DNA of 36,832 nucleotides from Gemmatimonadota bacterium (GCA_003222115.1 QHUL01000075.1:1-36832), one strand, 5' to 3'. Positions 7,840 to 17,304 are shown, numbered from the stretch's first letter. Numbers and translations: made by a program. The notes: generated by a model from the letters alone, not told the origin.

Positions 7840-8328
7840 TCACCGCACCAGCTTGCGGAGAGGTACGTTGCCCTTGCCCTTCAGCTCCACCGTCTCGTCG
7901 CCAAGTGGCGTATCCAGGATCACCTTCCCGACGAGCCCGTACCCCACCGCCCGCTTTGTCAGCAGGGCGCGTGCCCCGGCGCCCATCCCCGCCCACTCGA
8001 ACCGCGTGGGCACGACCACGCGGCTATGGTTCTCCGGCGAGAGGTCGAGCGGCCGCTCGAGCAGCGCCGTCCCAAAGTGTGTCTCCTCGAGGTCGAGGGC
8101 GACCTCCATGCGTGTCGATCTGATACGGAACGTGTTGGGGTTGTACACGTCGAACACCAGGTCCATCGTCCCGCCGCCGAGCGAGAGCCCCGTGATGTCG
8201 ATGCGCTCGAGCCGAACGTCGGGCTCCTTGAAGGACAGCTTGCCCAACGTCGCGCAGGCGCCCAATAGGGCGGTAAAGGGCGGTAGCAGGCGGTAGAGGG
8301 CGGTAGCGAGCTGCCGCCGACTACTCAT
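7840..8328 (-). CDS. LEA type 2 / WHy-domain lipoprotein
   Basis: The product is 162 aa from ATG 8328. The N-terminus is a hydrophobic signal segment ending in a lipobox-like LLGAC, so it is probably a membrane-anchored lipoprotein. The rest has the LEA_2/WHy pattern: a hydrophobic-polar alternation, the hallmark DVYNPN, and a late VILDTPLGDETVELKGKG strand. Family members are associated with desiccation or general stress; no enzymatic activity is known. The first codons overlap the end of rarA by 8 nt. The frame extends to a GTG at 8349, but the ATG fits the signal peptide better. The signal-peptide core is encoded by a tandem decamer array. Confidence 0.75.
   Translation of the reverse strand: MSSRRQLATALYRLLPPFTALLGACATLGKLSFKEPDVRLERIDITGLSLGGGTMDLVFDVYNPNTFRIRSTRMEVALDLEETHFGTALLERPLDLSPENHSRVVVPTRFEWAGMGAGARALLTKRAVGYGLVGKVILDTPLGDETVELKGKGNVPLRKLVR
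8266..8310 (-). repeat. Tandem decamer array encoding a signal-peptide core
   Basis: Four units of exact period 10 (CGGTAAAGGG, CGGTAGCAGG, CGGTAGAGGG, CGGTAGCGAG on the plus strand, from 8271) are preceded by a partial unit. They encode the hydrophobic stretch ALYRLLPPFTALLGA of the LEA lipoprotein. Slippage here would change signal-peptide length or frame. Confidence 0.75.
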
Positions 8329-9667
8329 CGGAGCGTCCCACTCCCCCACTCCCCACGCTCTTTTTGAGTTTCTCCCACCACTCCATCCGCTCCTTCACCG
8401 TCTTCTCATACCCGACCTCCGTTGGCTCGTACCACTTCGCGCCGCGCAGTGCCTCCGGCAGGTAGTCCTGCGGCACGTAGGCGTCCTCGTAGGCGTGCGC
8501 GTATTTGTACCCGGCGCCGTAGCCCAGCTCTTCCATCAGCTTCGTCGGGGCGTTGCGGATGTGCAGCGGCACGGCGGCCGTGGGGTGCTCGGCCGCGGCG
8601 TCCGTCGCCCGCCCGAACGCCTCGTACACGCGGTTCGACTTGGGCGCGGTGGCGAGATACACGGTCGCCTCCGCCAGCGCGAGCTCTCCTTCCGGACTTC
8701 CCAGGAAGTGGTAGGCGTCTTTCGCCGCCAGCGCCACCGTGAGGGCCCGGGGATCGGCGAGCCCCACGTCTTCGGCGGCCATGCGCACGAGGCGGCGGGC
8801 GAGGTACAGCGGGTCCTCGCCGCCCGCGAGCATCCGCGCCAGCCAGTAGAGCGAGCCCTCCACGTCGGAGCCGCGCACCGCCTTGTGGAGCGCCGAGATG
8901 AGATTGAAGTGCTCTTCGCCAGCCTTGTCGTATTTGGGGAGCGGGCGCTCGAGCACCTGCAGCACGATGTCGCGGGGCGTAGGGCGTGGGGCGTGGGACG
9001 TCTCGGTGTACTGCCGCACGGCCTCGAGCGCGTTCAAGGCCCTTCTCGCGTCACCCTGCGCGTACTGCACCAACGCGGCGACGGCGTCGTCCGACAGCTC
9101 AACACCCAACGCCCCACGCCCTACGCCCCCGTGCTCCAGCGCCTGCGCTATCACCGTGCGAATGTGCTCGTCCTGCAGCGGCTCGAGCACGAACACCCGG
9201 CAACGCGACAGCAGCGCGCCCCGCAGCTCGAAGCTCGGGTTCTCGGTCGTCGCGCCAATCAAGGTGATCGTGCCGTTCTCGACCCAGGGGAGGAAGGCGT
9301 CCTGCTGCGCCTTGTTGAAGTGGTGGATCTCGTCGCAGAACAGGATCGTGCCCCGCCCCTCGTACTGGAGCCACTCCGCCGCCTGCTTGATGAGCTCCCG
9401 CACCCGTCCCACGCCTTCCGTGACGGCCGAGAACGGCTCGAAGTGGCGGTCGGTGTAGCGGGCGATGATCCTGGCGAGCGTCGTCTTTCCCGAGCCCGGC
9501 GGCCCCCAGAAAATGCACGACCCGATCTCACCCCGGCGGATCAGCTCGCCCAGGGGCTTCCCCGGACCGAGCAGGTGCTCCTGGCCCAGGAACTCGTCCA
9601 GGGTGGTGGGCCGCATGCGGGCCGCGAGGGGCTCGGCGGAGCGCTGGAACAGGGTGGGATCAGCCAT
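8321..9667 (-). CDS. rarA: Replication-associated recombination protein A (RarA/MgsA AAA+ ATPase)
   Basis: The product is 448 aa, the normal RarA size, from ATG 9667. It has the N-terminal PLAARMRPTTLDEFLGQEHLL, Walker A GPPGSGKT (55-62), Walker B ILFCDE (108-113), IGATTENPSFELRGALLSR and the C-terminal RarA-specific part with YLPEALRGAKWYEP. RarA acts at stalled replication forks with RecA and SSB. Two loops around residues 180-189 and 222-232 are low-complexity insertions encoded by inverted heptamer arrays. The C-terminal tail KSVGSGGVGRSDE is likewise read from GTGGGGA-type heptamers at 8337-8357. The stop overlaps the LEA start. Confidence 0.95.
   Translation of the reverse strand: MADPTLFQRSAEPLAARMRPTTLDEFLGQEHLLGPGKPLGELIRRGEIGSCIFWGPPGSGKTTLARIIARYTDRHFEPFSAVTEGVGRVRELIKQAAEWLQYEGRGTILFCDEIHHFNKAQQDAFLPWVENGTITLIGATTENPSFELRGALLSRCRVFVLEPLQDEHIRTVIAQALEHGGVGRGALGVELSDDAVAALVQYAQGDARRALNALEAVRQYTETSHAPRPTPRDIVLQVLERPLPKYDKAGEEHFNLISALHKAVRGSDVEGSLYWLARMLAGGEDPLYLARRLVRMAAEDVGLADPRALTVALAAKDAYHFLGSPEGELALAEATVYLATAPKSNRVYEAFGRATDAAAEHPTAAVPLHIRNAPTKLMEELGYGAGYKYAHAYEDAYVPQDYLPEALRGAKWYEPTEVGYEKTVKERMEWWEKLKKSVGSGGVGRSDE
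8974..9001 (+). repeat. Heptamer array (GGGGCGT-type, 4 units) inside rarA
   Basis: The four adjoining units are GGGGCGT, AGGGCGT, GGGGCGT and GGGACGT. They are the inverted partner of the array at 9102-9129; three units are perfectly complementary and the fourth has three mismatches. They encode part of the SHAPRPTPRD insertion in RarA. Confidence 0.85.
9102..9129 (-). repeat. Heptamer array (ACGCCCC-type, 4 units) inside rarA, inverted partner of 8974-9001
   Basis: The units on the plus strand are ACACCCA, ACGCCCC, ACGCCCT and ACGCCCC. Even the order of the variant units mirrors the partner array 100 bp away. This implies inverted duplication or concerted copying rather than independent slippage. 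They encode the GGVGRGALGVE insertion of RarA. Confidence 0.85.
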
Positions 9668-9739
9668 GCGGTGAAGCTATCAGACCCGCCGGAGCGTGTC
9701 ACTCCGCGGTAACCGCGAGAGGCGGCGGCGTCGGCCGAC

Positions 9740-10687
9740 TCAGGGCTCCCCGGACGACTGGAAGCGCCGGATCCGCTCCCCACCGTCCCCAGCGCGTGCG
9801 CGCTGCAAGGCCGCGCTCGCGTGCGCCAACAAGTCCTCCGGCTCTGGCGGCGCAGCGTGGATATCGGCCACGGCCTCGTAGCCGGCCCGGACTTCGAGCG
9901 CCCCAAGGGAGACCCCGCCCTCCGGCGGCGCCGTCCCGAGCGCGTGCACCAGCCGCTGGGCGAGCTTCACCGTGCCGTCCGCATCGGTGGCTGGGGCGAG
10001 GACCGCAAGCTCTTCGCCGACCCACCAGCCGATCGTGTCGGATATGCGGCCGTGGGTCCGCAGCACCAATCCGACACGATCTCGTACGGCCGCGCTCCCC
10101 ACCGTGCTGGGCTCGCTGCCTCGTGCGTCCGGTTGCGGATCGAGACCGAACACCACGCACGCCAGCGCGGCATGCAAGCGCACGGCCTCGGCCACGAGCT
10201 CGCGGGCCCGGCGCTTCAGCCCGCGCGCGTTGTACAGTCCGGTCGCCGGATCCAGGAGGAGTGCTTCTTCTACACGATCAGCTTCGCGCTTCGCCCGCAG
10301 GTAATTCCCGAGCCGCAGCAGCAGTTGTTCCACATCGAGCGGCAGTGCCAGGCAGTCCCACGCCCCTGCGCGCAGCCAGCGCAGGTATAGCTCTCGGGGG
10401 AGCGCACCCGTCACGACGCCGATGATCGGTGCGGCCGGCGTGATCGACGGATCCCGTCGCAACGCCTCGCACAGCTCGAGGCCGTTCTCACCAGGAAGGG
10501 GGGTGATAATGATGATGAAGTCGAGCCGCGCGCTCCGCGCGCGCTCCCGCGCTGCCGCGGCGGTTGCCACCCGAAGCGCGCGATACCCAGCCGGCTGCAA
10601 CATGGTCTCCAGCGAGCGGGCCGACCATTCATCACCGCTCACAACGAGCGCCAGCGCGGACGGAGCGGAAGGGACGTGACTCGTCAG
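9740..10687 (-). CDS. Pseudo-receiver plus degenerate GGDEF protein, probable CTG start
   Basis: Residues 1-130 look like a response-regulator receiver, but the phospho-acceptor Asp is replaced (DFIIIITPLPGENGLEL). The second half is a GGDEF fold, shown by DPATGLYNARGLKRRA, but its signature is VGEEL instead of GG(D/E)EF. From GTG 10642 the protein would lack its first strand. The frame is open upstream, and CTG 10687 lies after GAGGA at ordinary spacing. It gives 315 aa, the same length as the paralogue at 16350-17297, which shares the N-terminal EWSARSL. Diguanylate cyclase activity is doubtful; it may bind c-di-GMP or GTP, or a partner protein. It sits downstream of the LuxR-type regulator. 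Confidence 0.75.
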   Translation of the reverse strand: MTSHVPSAPSALALVVSGDEWSARSLETMLQPAGYRALRVATAAAARERARSARLDFIIIITPLPGENGLELCEALRRDPSITPAAPIIGVVTGALPRELYLRWLRAGAWDCLALPLDVEQLLLRLGNYLRAKREADRVEEALLLDPATGLYNARGLKRRARELVAEAVRLHAALACVVFGLDPQPDARGSEPSTVGSAAVRDRVGLVLRTHGRISDTIGWWVGEELAVLAPATDADGTVKLAQRLVHALGTAPPEGGVSLGALEVRAGYEAVADIHAAPPEPEDLLAHASAALQRARAGDGGERIRRFQSSGEP

Positions 10688-10696
10688 GCGTGTTCC

Positions 10697-10711
10697 TCGA
10701 AGGATGCGGCG
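10697..10711 (-). repeat. Second copy of the 15-bp leader motif
   Basis: The minus-strand sequence GCGCCGCATCCTTCG is identical to 6285-6299. Here its end abuts the AGGAA purine stretch preceding the proposed CTG start at 10687. Confidence 0.4.
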
Positions 10712-10812
10712 CCCTCACACATTAAGCATCTTCCATGCCGATCAAGGATGTTGTACGGGCGCAACAGGTGATACTGGGGAAACCCTAACTCCGTACCCGG
10801 GTGAAGCCCCGG

Positions 10813-11463
10813 TCAGGGGAGGATGAGCCCTTCGCGGATGGCATAGCGCACCAGCCCAGCGGTGTCGTGAATATTCAACTTCTCCATCACCCGGCCGCGG
10901 TGAAACTCGGCCGTCTTCACACTGATCTCGAGGACTTGGGCGATCTGCTTGGTCGACTTGCCTTCGGCGACGAGCTTCAGAACCTGCCGTTCGCGCTCGC
11001 TGAGGCGTCCGGCAGCGGGGTGCGAAGCGCTCACGGCGTCGAGCACGGCCTGCGAGGCTTCCGGACTGACGTACAACCCCCCTCCCGAGACCTCCCAAAT
11101 CGCATGGACCAGCTCTTCGATGTCCTGGACCTTCGCGACGAACCCGCGCACTCCGGCCTGCAGCGCGGCAGCAACGAACTGCGCGTCGCTCAGCGCCGTC
11201 AACAGGATCACTCGGGTGCCGGGGGTGACTCGAGCGATGGCGGCGGCGGCATCCACGCCGCCCAGCACCGGCATCGCGACATCAAGCACCGCCACGTCGG
11301 GCCGGAGCGTTGCCACCATCTCTGCCGCCGCCCGACCATCCGAGGCTTCGGCGACGATCTCGAAGCCGTGCCGCTCGAGCAGGGCTCGCAGGGCCTGTCG
11401 CACCACGTGGTGGTCGTCGGCCAGCAGGATCCGCAGCCGCGTCGGGCGCCTGGTCACGATCAT
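10813..11463 (-). CDS. LuxR/NarL-type response regulator
   Basis: The product is 216 aa from ATG 11463. The frame stays open upstream, but that part belongs to the acetyltransferase region in another frame. The receiver domain has the acidic pair (ADD, 15-17), phospho-acceptor Asp61 in AVLDVAMP, the Thr of ILLTA and Lys111. The C-terminal LuxR HTH is LSERERQVLKLVAEGKSTKQ through VKTAEFHRGRVMEKL. It should be a phosphorylation-dependent transcription factor. No partner histidine kinase is adjacent. It lies at the end of the glmS-export-wecB block, so regulation of glycan genes is a reasonable inference. Confidence 0.92.
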   Translation of the reverse strand: MIVTRRPTRLRILLADDHHVVRQALRALLERHGFEIVAEASDGRAAAEMVATLRPDVAVLDVAMPVLGGVDAAAAIARVTPGTRVILLTALSDAQFVAAALQAGVRGFVAKVQDIEELVHAIWEVSGGGLYVSPEASQAVLDAVSASHPAAGRLSERERQVLKLVAEGKSTKQIAQVLEISVKTAEFHRGRVMEKLNIHDTAGLVRYAIREGLILP

Positions 11464-11534
11464 ACAGTAACACGCAGCAAGCCACGTCGCTGCCAGCGGG
11501 CGCGGGGGCGCTCGCTCGCAGTCGGGGAACCGTC

Positions 11535-12221
11535 CTAGCGATCGCCTGGGAACGCGGAGGTGAGCAGCTGCACGAACGCGATGACGCGGTAGAACGCGCG
11601 GTACATTTCGACGCGCCGCAGGTACGGCGCGAACCCCGCCCGCTCGCAGCCTTTGAGCGACGGCGTATTGCCCTCGTCCACGAACGTGATCGCCCAGCGG
11701 GCGCCGGAGTGGGCCGCCTGCTGGGCGATCTGCGCCATCGCGCTCGCCATGATCCCCTGCCCGCGGTGCGCCTCCGGAGTGTACGCCCCCTCCAGCAACA
11801 CCTCGTCCGGACCGAGCTGCGGGTACAGATTCCCGAAGAAGGTCCGCACGCGATCGTTCTCGCTCGAGGGGATGAGCCATTGCATGTAACACGGCTTGCC
11901 CTCCGGACCGATGGCGACGTAGCACGTCGCGAGGCCGGACTGGAGTATGCGCTGCTGCCCGAGCCGCGCGAACACCTGGTCGGCAGCGAGCCCCGGCTGG
12001 TCGACGTCGAGAAACGACAGGTCGTCCTCGGGCGCGAGCGGGCGCACCTGGATCGGGAGCTTCGCGGCCGGCGCCGGGAACGGCACCGCAAGATCGCGCC
12101 GCAGCCCGAGGGACCCGCCGTTCGAGTACAGCCGTTCGCGTACCGCATGCCACACCCGCTGCGCGTGCCCTGTGACGAACAGGCGCAGCAGATCACGCAT
12201 TCGCTGGAGAACTCCGCGCAT
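11535..12221 (-). CDS. GNAT-family N-acetyltransferase
   Basis: The product is 228 aa from ATG 12221, preceded by a strong GGGGGAGGG Shine-Dalgarno stretch. The C-terminal two thirds are a GNAT fold: LLEGAYTPEAHRGQGIMASA gives the acetyl-CoA pyrophosphate loop (RGQGIM), followed by ITFVDEGNTPSLKGCERAGF. The first 50 residues are basic and may be an amphipathic membrane-associating segment. It lies 15 nt after wecB, so N- or O-acetylation of a sugar nucleotide or glycan is likely, though the acceptor is unknown. Confidence 0.8.
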   Translation of the reverse strand: MRGVLQRMRDLLRLFVTGHAQRVWHAVRERLYSNGGSLGLRRDLAVPFPAPAAKLPIQVRPLAPEDDLSFLDVDQPGLAADQVFARLGQQRILQSGLATCYVAIGPEGKPCYMQWLIPSSENDRVRTFFGNLYPQLGPDEVLLEGAYTPEAHRGQGIMASAMAQIAQQAAHSGARWAITFVDEGNTPSLKGCERAGFAPYLRRVEMYRAFYRVIAFVQLLTSAFPGDR

Positions 12222-12236
12222 CCCGCCCTCCCCCGC

Positions 12237-13334
12237 TCAGCCCGAGCGCGCCCCGTCGCACAGCACGGCGGCGATCCGCTCTGCCGCGCGCCCGTCCCAC
12301 CGCTCGATCACCGGCGGCGTCGGAGGCCGCTGCGCCCGTGCCGCTCGCGCCGCCTGCGCAATCGCCTCCCGATGCGGGCTGACCAGCCGGTTGGTGCCGA
12401 TGGTGCAGGTGATCGGCCGCTCGGTGTTCGGGCGCACCGTGACACAGGGCACGCCCAACCAGGTCGTCTCCTCCTGGAGGCCGCCCGAGTCGGTGATCAC
12501 GAGCCCGGCGTCGCTGATCAATCCCAGCATCTCCAGATACGGCAGCGGCTCGAGCAGGCGCACGCCGTCACCTGCCCCGACCGTGAGACGCAGCGTACGG
12601 ATGCGGGCCTGCGTGCGCGGATGCACGGGAAACAGCACCGGCCCGTCCGCGGCGAGCTGCCCCAGGGCGCCGAGCAACTCGCACAGCGTCGCCGCATCGT
12701 CCACGTTGGCCGGGCGGTGCAGCGTCGCGATGGTGTACTCGCCCCGCGCGACGCCGTGCGCGCGCGGCGCTGCGAGCGCCCGCGCCGCCGGAATGGTCGC
12801 GACGAGGGAATCGATCATCACGTTGCCGACGAAATGGATGCGCTCCGGCGACAGCCCTTCGCGGCAGAGATTCTCTGCCGCCTCCCGCGAGGGCGCGAAC
12901 AGCAGGCTGGCGACGTGATCGGTTACTAGGCGATTGATCTCCTCCGGCATCGTGCGATCGCGGCTGCGCAGCCCCGCCTCCACATGGCCGACTGCGATGC
13001 CGAGTTTCGCCGCCACGAGCGCGGCGGCGGCCGTCGAGTTGACGTCACCATACACCAGGACGACTTCGGGCGCAGCGGCTTCGCAGATCGGCTCGAACCG
13101 ATCCATGATCGCCGCGGTCTGTCGCGCGTGCGAGCCGGAGCCCACGCCGAGGGCATAGTCCGGTCGCGGCAACGACAGGTCCCGGAAGAACGCATCGGAC
13201 ATCTCCGGGTCGTAATGCTGCCCGGTGTGCACGACGACGTGCCGCACACCCCGCGCGGCGAGCGCCCGCGCCACCGGCGCGAGCTTCATGAAGTTCGGCC
13301 GCGCACCGACGACCGAGAGGACGGAGGGGCTCAG
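12237..13334 (-). CDS. wecB: UDP-N-acetylglucosamine 2-epimerase (non-hydrolysing), probable CTG start
   Basis: The enzyme interconverts UDP-GlcNAc and UDP-ManNAc for capsule or O-antigen synthesis. It has HTGQHYD, VYGDVNST, HVEAGLRS, MPEEINR, VGNVMIDS, HRPANVDD, PVHPRT and TDSGGLQEE, all hallmarks of WecB. The first ATG is at 13289 and cuts into the first beta strand. The frame upstream encodes VLSVVGARPNF, which is essential in the family, and contains no ATG, GTG or TTG over about 100 nt. CTG 13334 overlaps the stop of the preceding export gene as CTGA, just as other pairs here overlap as ATGA or GTGA, and gives 365 aa, the usual length. Identity is firm; the start is inferred. Confidence 0.92.
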   Translation of the reverse strand: MSPSVLSVVGARPNFMKLAPVARALAARGVRHVVVHTGQHYDPEMSDAFFRDLSLPRPDYALGVGSGSHARQTAAIMDRFEPICEAAAPEVVLVYGDVNSTAAAALVAAKLGIAVGHVEAGLRSRDRTMPEEINRLVTDHVASLLFAPSREAAENLCREGLSPERIHFVGNVMIDSLVATIPAARALAAPRAHGVARGEYTIATLHRPANVDDAATLCELLGALGQLAADGPVLFPVHPRTQARIRTLRLTVGAGDGVRLLEPLPYLEMLGLISDAGLVITDSGGLQEETTWLGVPCVTVRPNTERPITCTIGTNRLVSPHREAIAQAARAARAQRPPTPPVIERWDGRAAERIAAVLCDGARSG

Positions 13335-14125
13335 AAGATACGCGTCAGCGTGTAGATGGTGACCGGGATACTCAACAGGAACCCCCCGAACCGGAGCACC
13401 TCTCCGGCGCTCGTCCCGGCGCGGCGCGGTACGATGAATTGATCCCCGGCGACGAGGCCCGCCTCGTCGACGGTGCGGCCATCGGCGATCGCCCGCTGCA
13501 GCGCCCTCCCCTCCCAGATCGACGCCCCGCTGCGGTCAATGCGCAGCTTGCGCATGTCCGCGTACGGCGCCGTGCCCCCCGCCGCCATGAGCGCGTCCGA
13601 CAGCAGCGCTTCAGCCGGAATCCCGTAATAGCCCGGCCGCGTCACCTCGCCCTGGATCGAGAGCCGCACGAACGCCTGGGCTCGTACCACGGGGTCGTTG
13701 AGGTTCTGCGCCAACCGTCGCGTCAGGTACGCCTGCAGCTCGGTGCGGAGCACGCCCTCGAGCGGCACGTCCCCGATGCCGGGCAAGGGGAGCAGCCGCC
13801 CCGGCCCGACGGTGAAGGTGTCCGACAGCTCTTTCTCTCCCTCGACGGCCAGTCGGATGCGATCGCCGACCGCGAAGTCCCCCGCGATGAGCCGCGCCCG
13901 GATGGCCGCGGCCTCCCGCGCTGCACTCTCCCGCGCGTCCTTGCCGAGCGCCGCCGAGCGCGACTCCCCCTCCACCCGCCGAGCCCGGTCCTCCAGCGCT
14001 GCGCGCGTGGCCCGCAGGCCGACGCTGCCGGCCGCGTCGCTACCTTGGGCCTCGCCCGCCGTGACTGCGGCGGCGGCGAGGAGGACGACGGCTGCAGCGA
14101 TCGCGACGCGACGGACGTTGTTCAT
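13331..14125 (-). CDS. Outer-membrane polysaccharide export protein (OPX, Wza-like)
   Basis: The product is 264 aa from ATG 14125 (NNVRRVAIAAAV...). A signal peptide of about 25 residues is followed by a linker rich in Ala, Arg and Glu that is probably helical. The polysaccharide-export domain begins at FAVGDRIRLAVEGEKELSDT, followed by LPGIGDVPLEG. An SLBB-like part contains IQGEVTRPGYYGIPAEALLSDALMAAGG. No lipobox Cys is visible, unlike E. coli Wza. The C-terminus is hydrophobic (LSIPVTIYTLTRIF). It should form the exit conduit working with the Wzc-like protein at 22414-24960. The start lies 7 nt after glmS. Confidence 0.85.
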   Translation of the reverse strand: MNNVRRVAIAAAVVLLAAAAVTAGEAQGSDAAGSVGLRATRAALEDRARRVEGESRSAALGKDARESAAREAAAIRARLIAGDFAVGDRIRLAVEGEKELSDTFTVGPGRLLPLPGIGDVPLEGVLRTELQAYLTRRLAQNLNDPVVRAQAFVRLSIQGEVTRPGYYGIPAEALLSDALMAAGGTAPYADMRKLRIDRSGASIWEGRALQRAIADGRTVDEAGLVAGDQFIVPRRAGTSAGEVLRFGGFLLSIPVTIYTLTRIF

Positions 14126-14132
14126 GAGGTCC

Positions 14133-15959
<1,827 letters not shown>

Positions 15960-16349
15960 CGCCCCGCGTCCCTTTCAAGTTTGGGGCCTCGGGGCGCTGC
16001 TCCCACGAGCCCTGATGTGAGGCCCTAGCCGCTTGCCAGCGCGCCAGTTAGGGGCGACCGCGGCGACCGGGCAGACGCCGCGGCCGGCCGTGGCCGCAGC
16101 GAACCGCGGCAGTCCAGTTACAGCTTGTCACCGGATTCCCGCGTTTTCGACCGCGGCGAGCACCGGAGCCGCCCACGCTAACTTCGCGCCGACAAGCGGG
16201 TTGGCGCACCGCGGTCGACGCTCGCGCCGGGTGCACGACTCCTGCACCATGGCGCGCGGGGGCCGATGGTGACGCACGACCGCTCACACCGGTCAGCTGA
16301 AACGCCCTCTCTCTGATCGCGCAACTCTCGAGACGCTGGGGGGCGTCTT
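15960..16349. other. 390-bp divergent intergenic region between glmS and the plus-strand GGDEF-like gene
   Basis: No coding sequence is supported here. It must hold the promoters of the glmS operon (minus) and the 16350 gene (plus), but no clear -35/-10 pairs were found in this GC-rich DNA. Visible structure includes a small GC palindrome (GCGGCC/GGCCGC, 16080-16097), a direct repeat of CCAGTTA at about 16044 and 16114, and a hairpin abutting the 16350 start codon. No glmS-ribozyme-like core was recognised. Confidence 0.5.
16331..16348 (+). promoter_or_regulatory. Hairpin with the G-rich ribosome-binding site in its loop
   Basis: AGACGC (16331-16336) pairs with GCGTCT (16343-16348) around the loop TGGGGG. 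The loop is the only Shine-Dalgarno-like sequence for ATG 16350, which follows one base after the stem. This geometry could limit ribosome access or present the G-run in a loop. A 6-bp stem can arise by chance in GC-rich DNA. Confidence 0.4.
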
Positions 16350-17297
16350 ATGCCCGATCCGATCCCCATCCGGCCCCGGCTGGTGCTGCTGGCGGACGCG
16401 AACGAGTGGTCCGCTCGTTCGCTCGCAAGCATCCTCGGCCCGTCCGGCGTGCAGGTGCTGCAGCTGCATGCCGGACCCGAGGTGGCGGCCGCTGCGCGCA
16501 CGCAGGCGAGTGACGCGATCCTGCTCACCGAATCCCTCCCTGAGACCGACGTGGCTGCGCTGGTGCGGAGCCTGCGCCAGGACCCTGACGTCCCCGCCGA
16601 GCTGCCGATCATCCTCATCGGCATAGGTCCGGTGTCACGGCTGCGGCTCATCGCTGCGCTGCGCGCCGGCGCGAGCGACCTGTGGGGCCTCCCGATGGAC
16701 TCGGAAGAGCTGGTGCTGCGGCTCGAGGCCCTCGTGCGTCTGAAGTCCGCGGCCGAGTGCGCGCGCGAGGAGGGGCTCCTGGATTGGGCGACCGGGCTCT
16801 ACAACCGCCGCGGGCTGACGCTGCGAGCGCGGGACCTCGCTTCCCAAGCGGACCGGCGCGGGGCGGCGCTCGCCTGTGTCGTGCTGGCGCCGGCGCTGCC
16901 GGGCGGTCACGCCCAGCGGGATCGGGCCGCGGCCGCCCTGCAGCTGGGCGCCGCGGTGGACGCCGTCGTCCACGGCCTGAAGCAAGCCGGCCGGTCGTCC
17001 GACGCGATCGGCCGGCTGGGGCGCGCCGAGTTCGCCGTCCTGGCGCCTGATGCTGACGCGCGGGGCGCGCGGCGGCTCGGCACACGGCTCGGGCGCGCCA
17101 TCGCACGCGCCGCCGCCCCCCCGAGATTCGAGCACCCGCTACGGCTGCGCGCCGGGTATCACGCCGTGCGCGACTTCCACCGTGCCGCGCTCGGCCCGCT
17201 CGATCTTTTGACACGGGCGACCTCCGCCCTGCGGGCGGTGCAGGCCGGCACCGCGGGCGGCTGGATCCGGGGCTTCAAGATCAGCCCGGGCGGCTAG
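16350..17297 (+). CDS. Pseudo-receiver plus degenerate GGDEF protein (paralogue of 9740-10687)
   Basis: The product is 315 aa. A receiver-like domain (RLVLLADANEWSARSLASIL) has a Thr where the phospho-acceptor Asp should be (DAILLTESLP). A GGDEF-like fold follows: WATGLYNRRGLTLRARDL and a late LRLRAGYHAVRDF strand. The signature is GRAEF, so the metal-binding third residue is Ala and diguanylate cyclase activity is unlikely. It resembles the protein at 9740-10687 in length, domain order and many motifs (EWSARSL, TGLYN, AVLAP). It is transcribed away from glmS and converges with the formyltransferase gene, the stops being only 7 nt apart. Likely a regulatory pseudo-enzyme. Confidence 0.82.
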   Translation: MPDPIPIRPRLVLLADANEWSARSLASILGPSGVQVLQLHAGPEVAAAARTQASDAILLTESLPETDVAALVRSLRQDPDVPAELPIILIGIGPVSRLRLIAALRAGASDLWGLPMDSEELVLRLEALVRLKSAAECAREEGLLDWATGLYNRRGLTLRARDLASQADRRGAALACVVLAPALPGGHAQRDRAAAALQLGAAVDAVVHGLKQAGRSSDAIGRLGRAEFAVLAPDADARGARRLGTRLGRAIARAAAPPRFEHPLRLRAGYHAVRDFHRAALGPLDLLTRATSALRAVQAGTAGGWIRGFKISPGG

Positions 17298-17304
17298 GCC
17301 CGGC

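Noticed and set aside
6570-9129. CRISPR array
   Set aside because: The repeats are 7-bp tandem units without spacers, partly inside conserved genes, and there are no cas genes.
10741-10812. Possible c-di-GMP riboswitch or terminator around GGGGAAACCC and CCGGG/CCCGG
   Set aside because: Some local phrases recall GEMM elements, but I could not build the conserved core or a terminator with a T-tract, and it lies downstream of the LuxR gene.
15960-16349. glmS ribozyme upstream of glmS
   Set aside because: No recognisable ribozyme core; only generic GC-rich palindromes are present.
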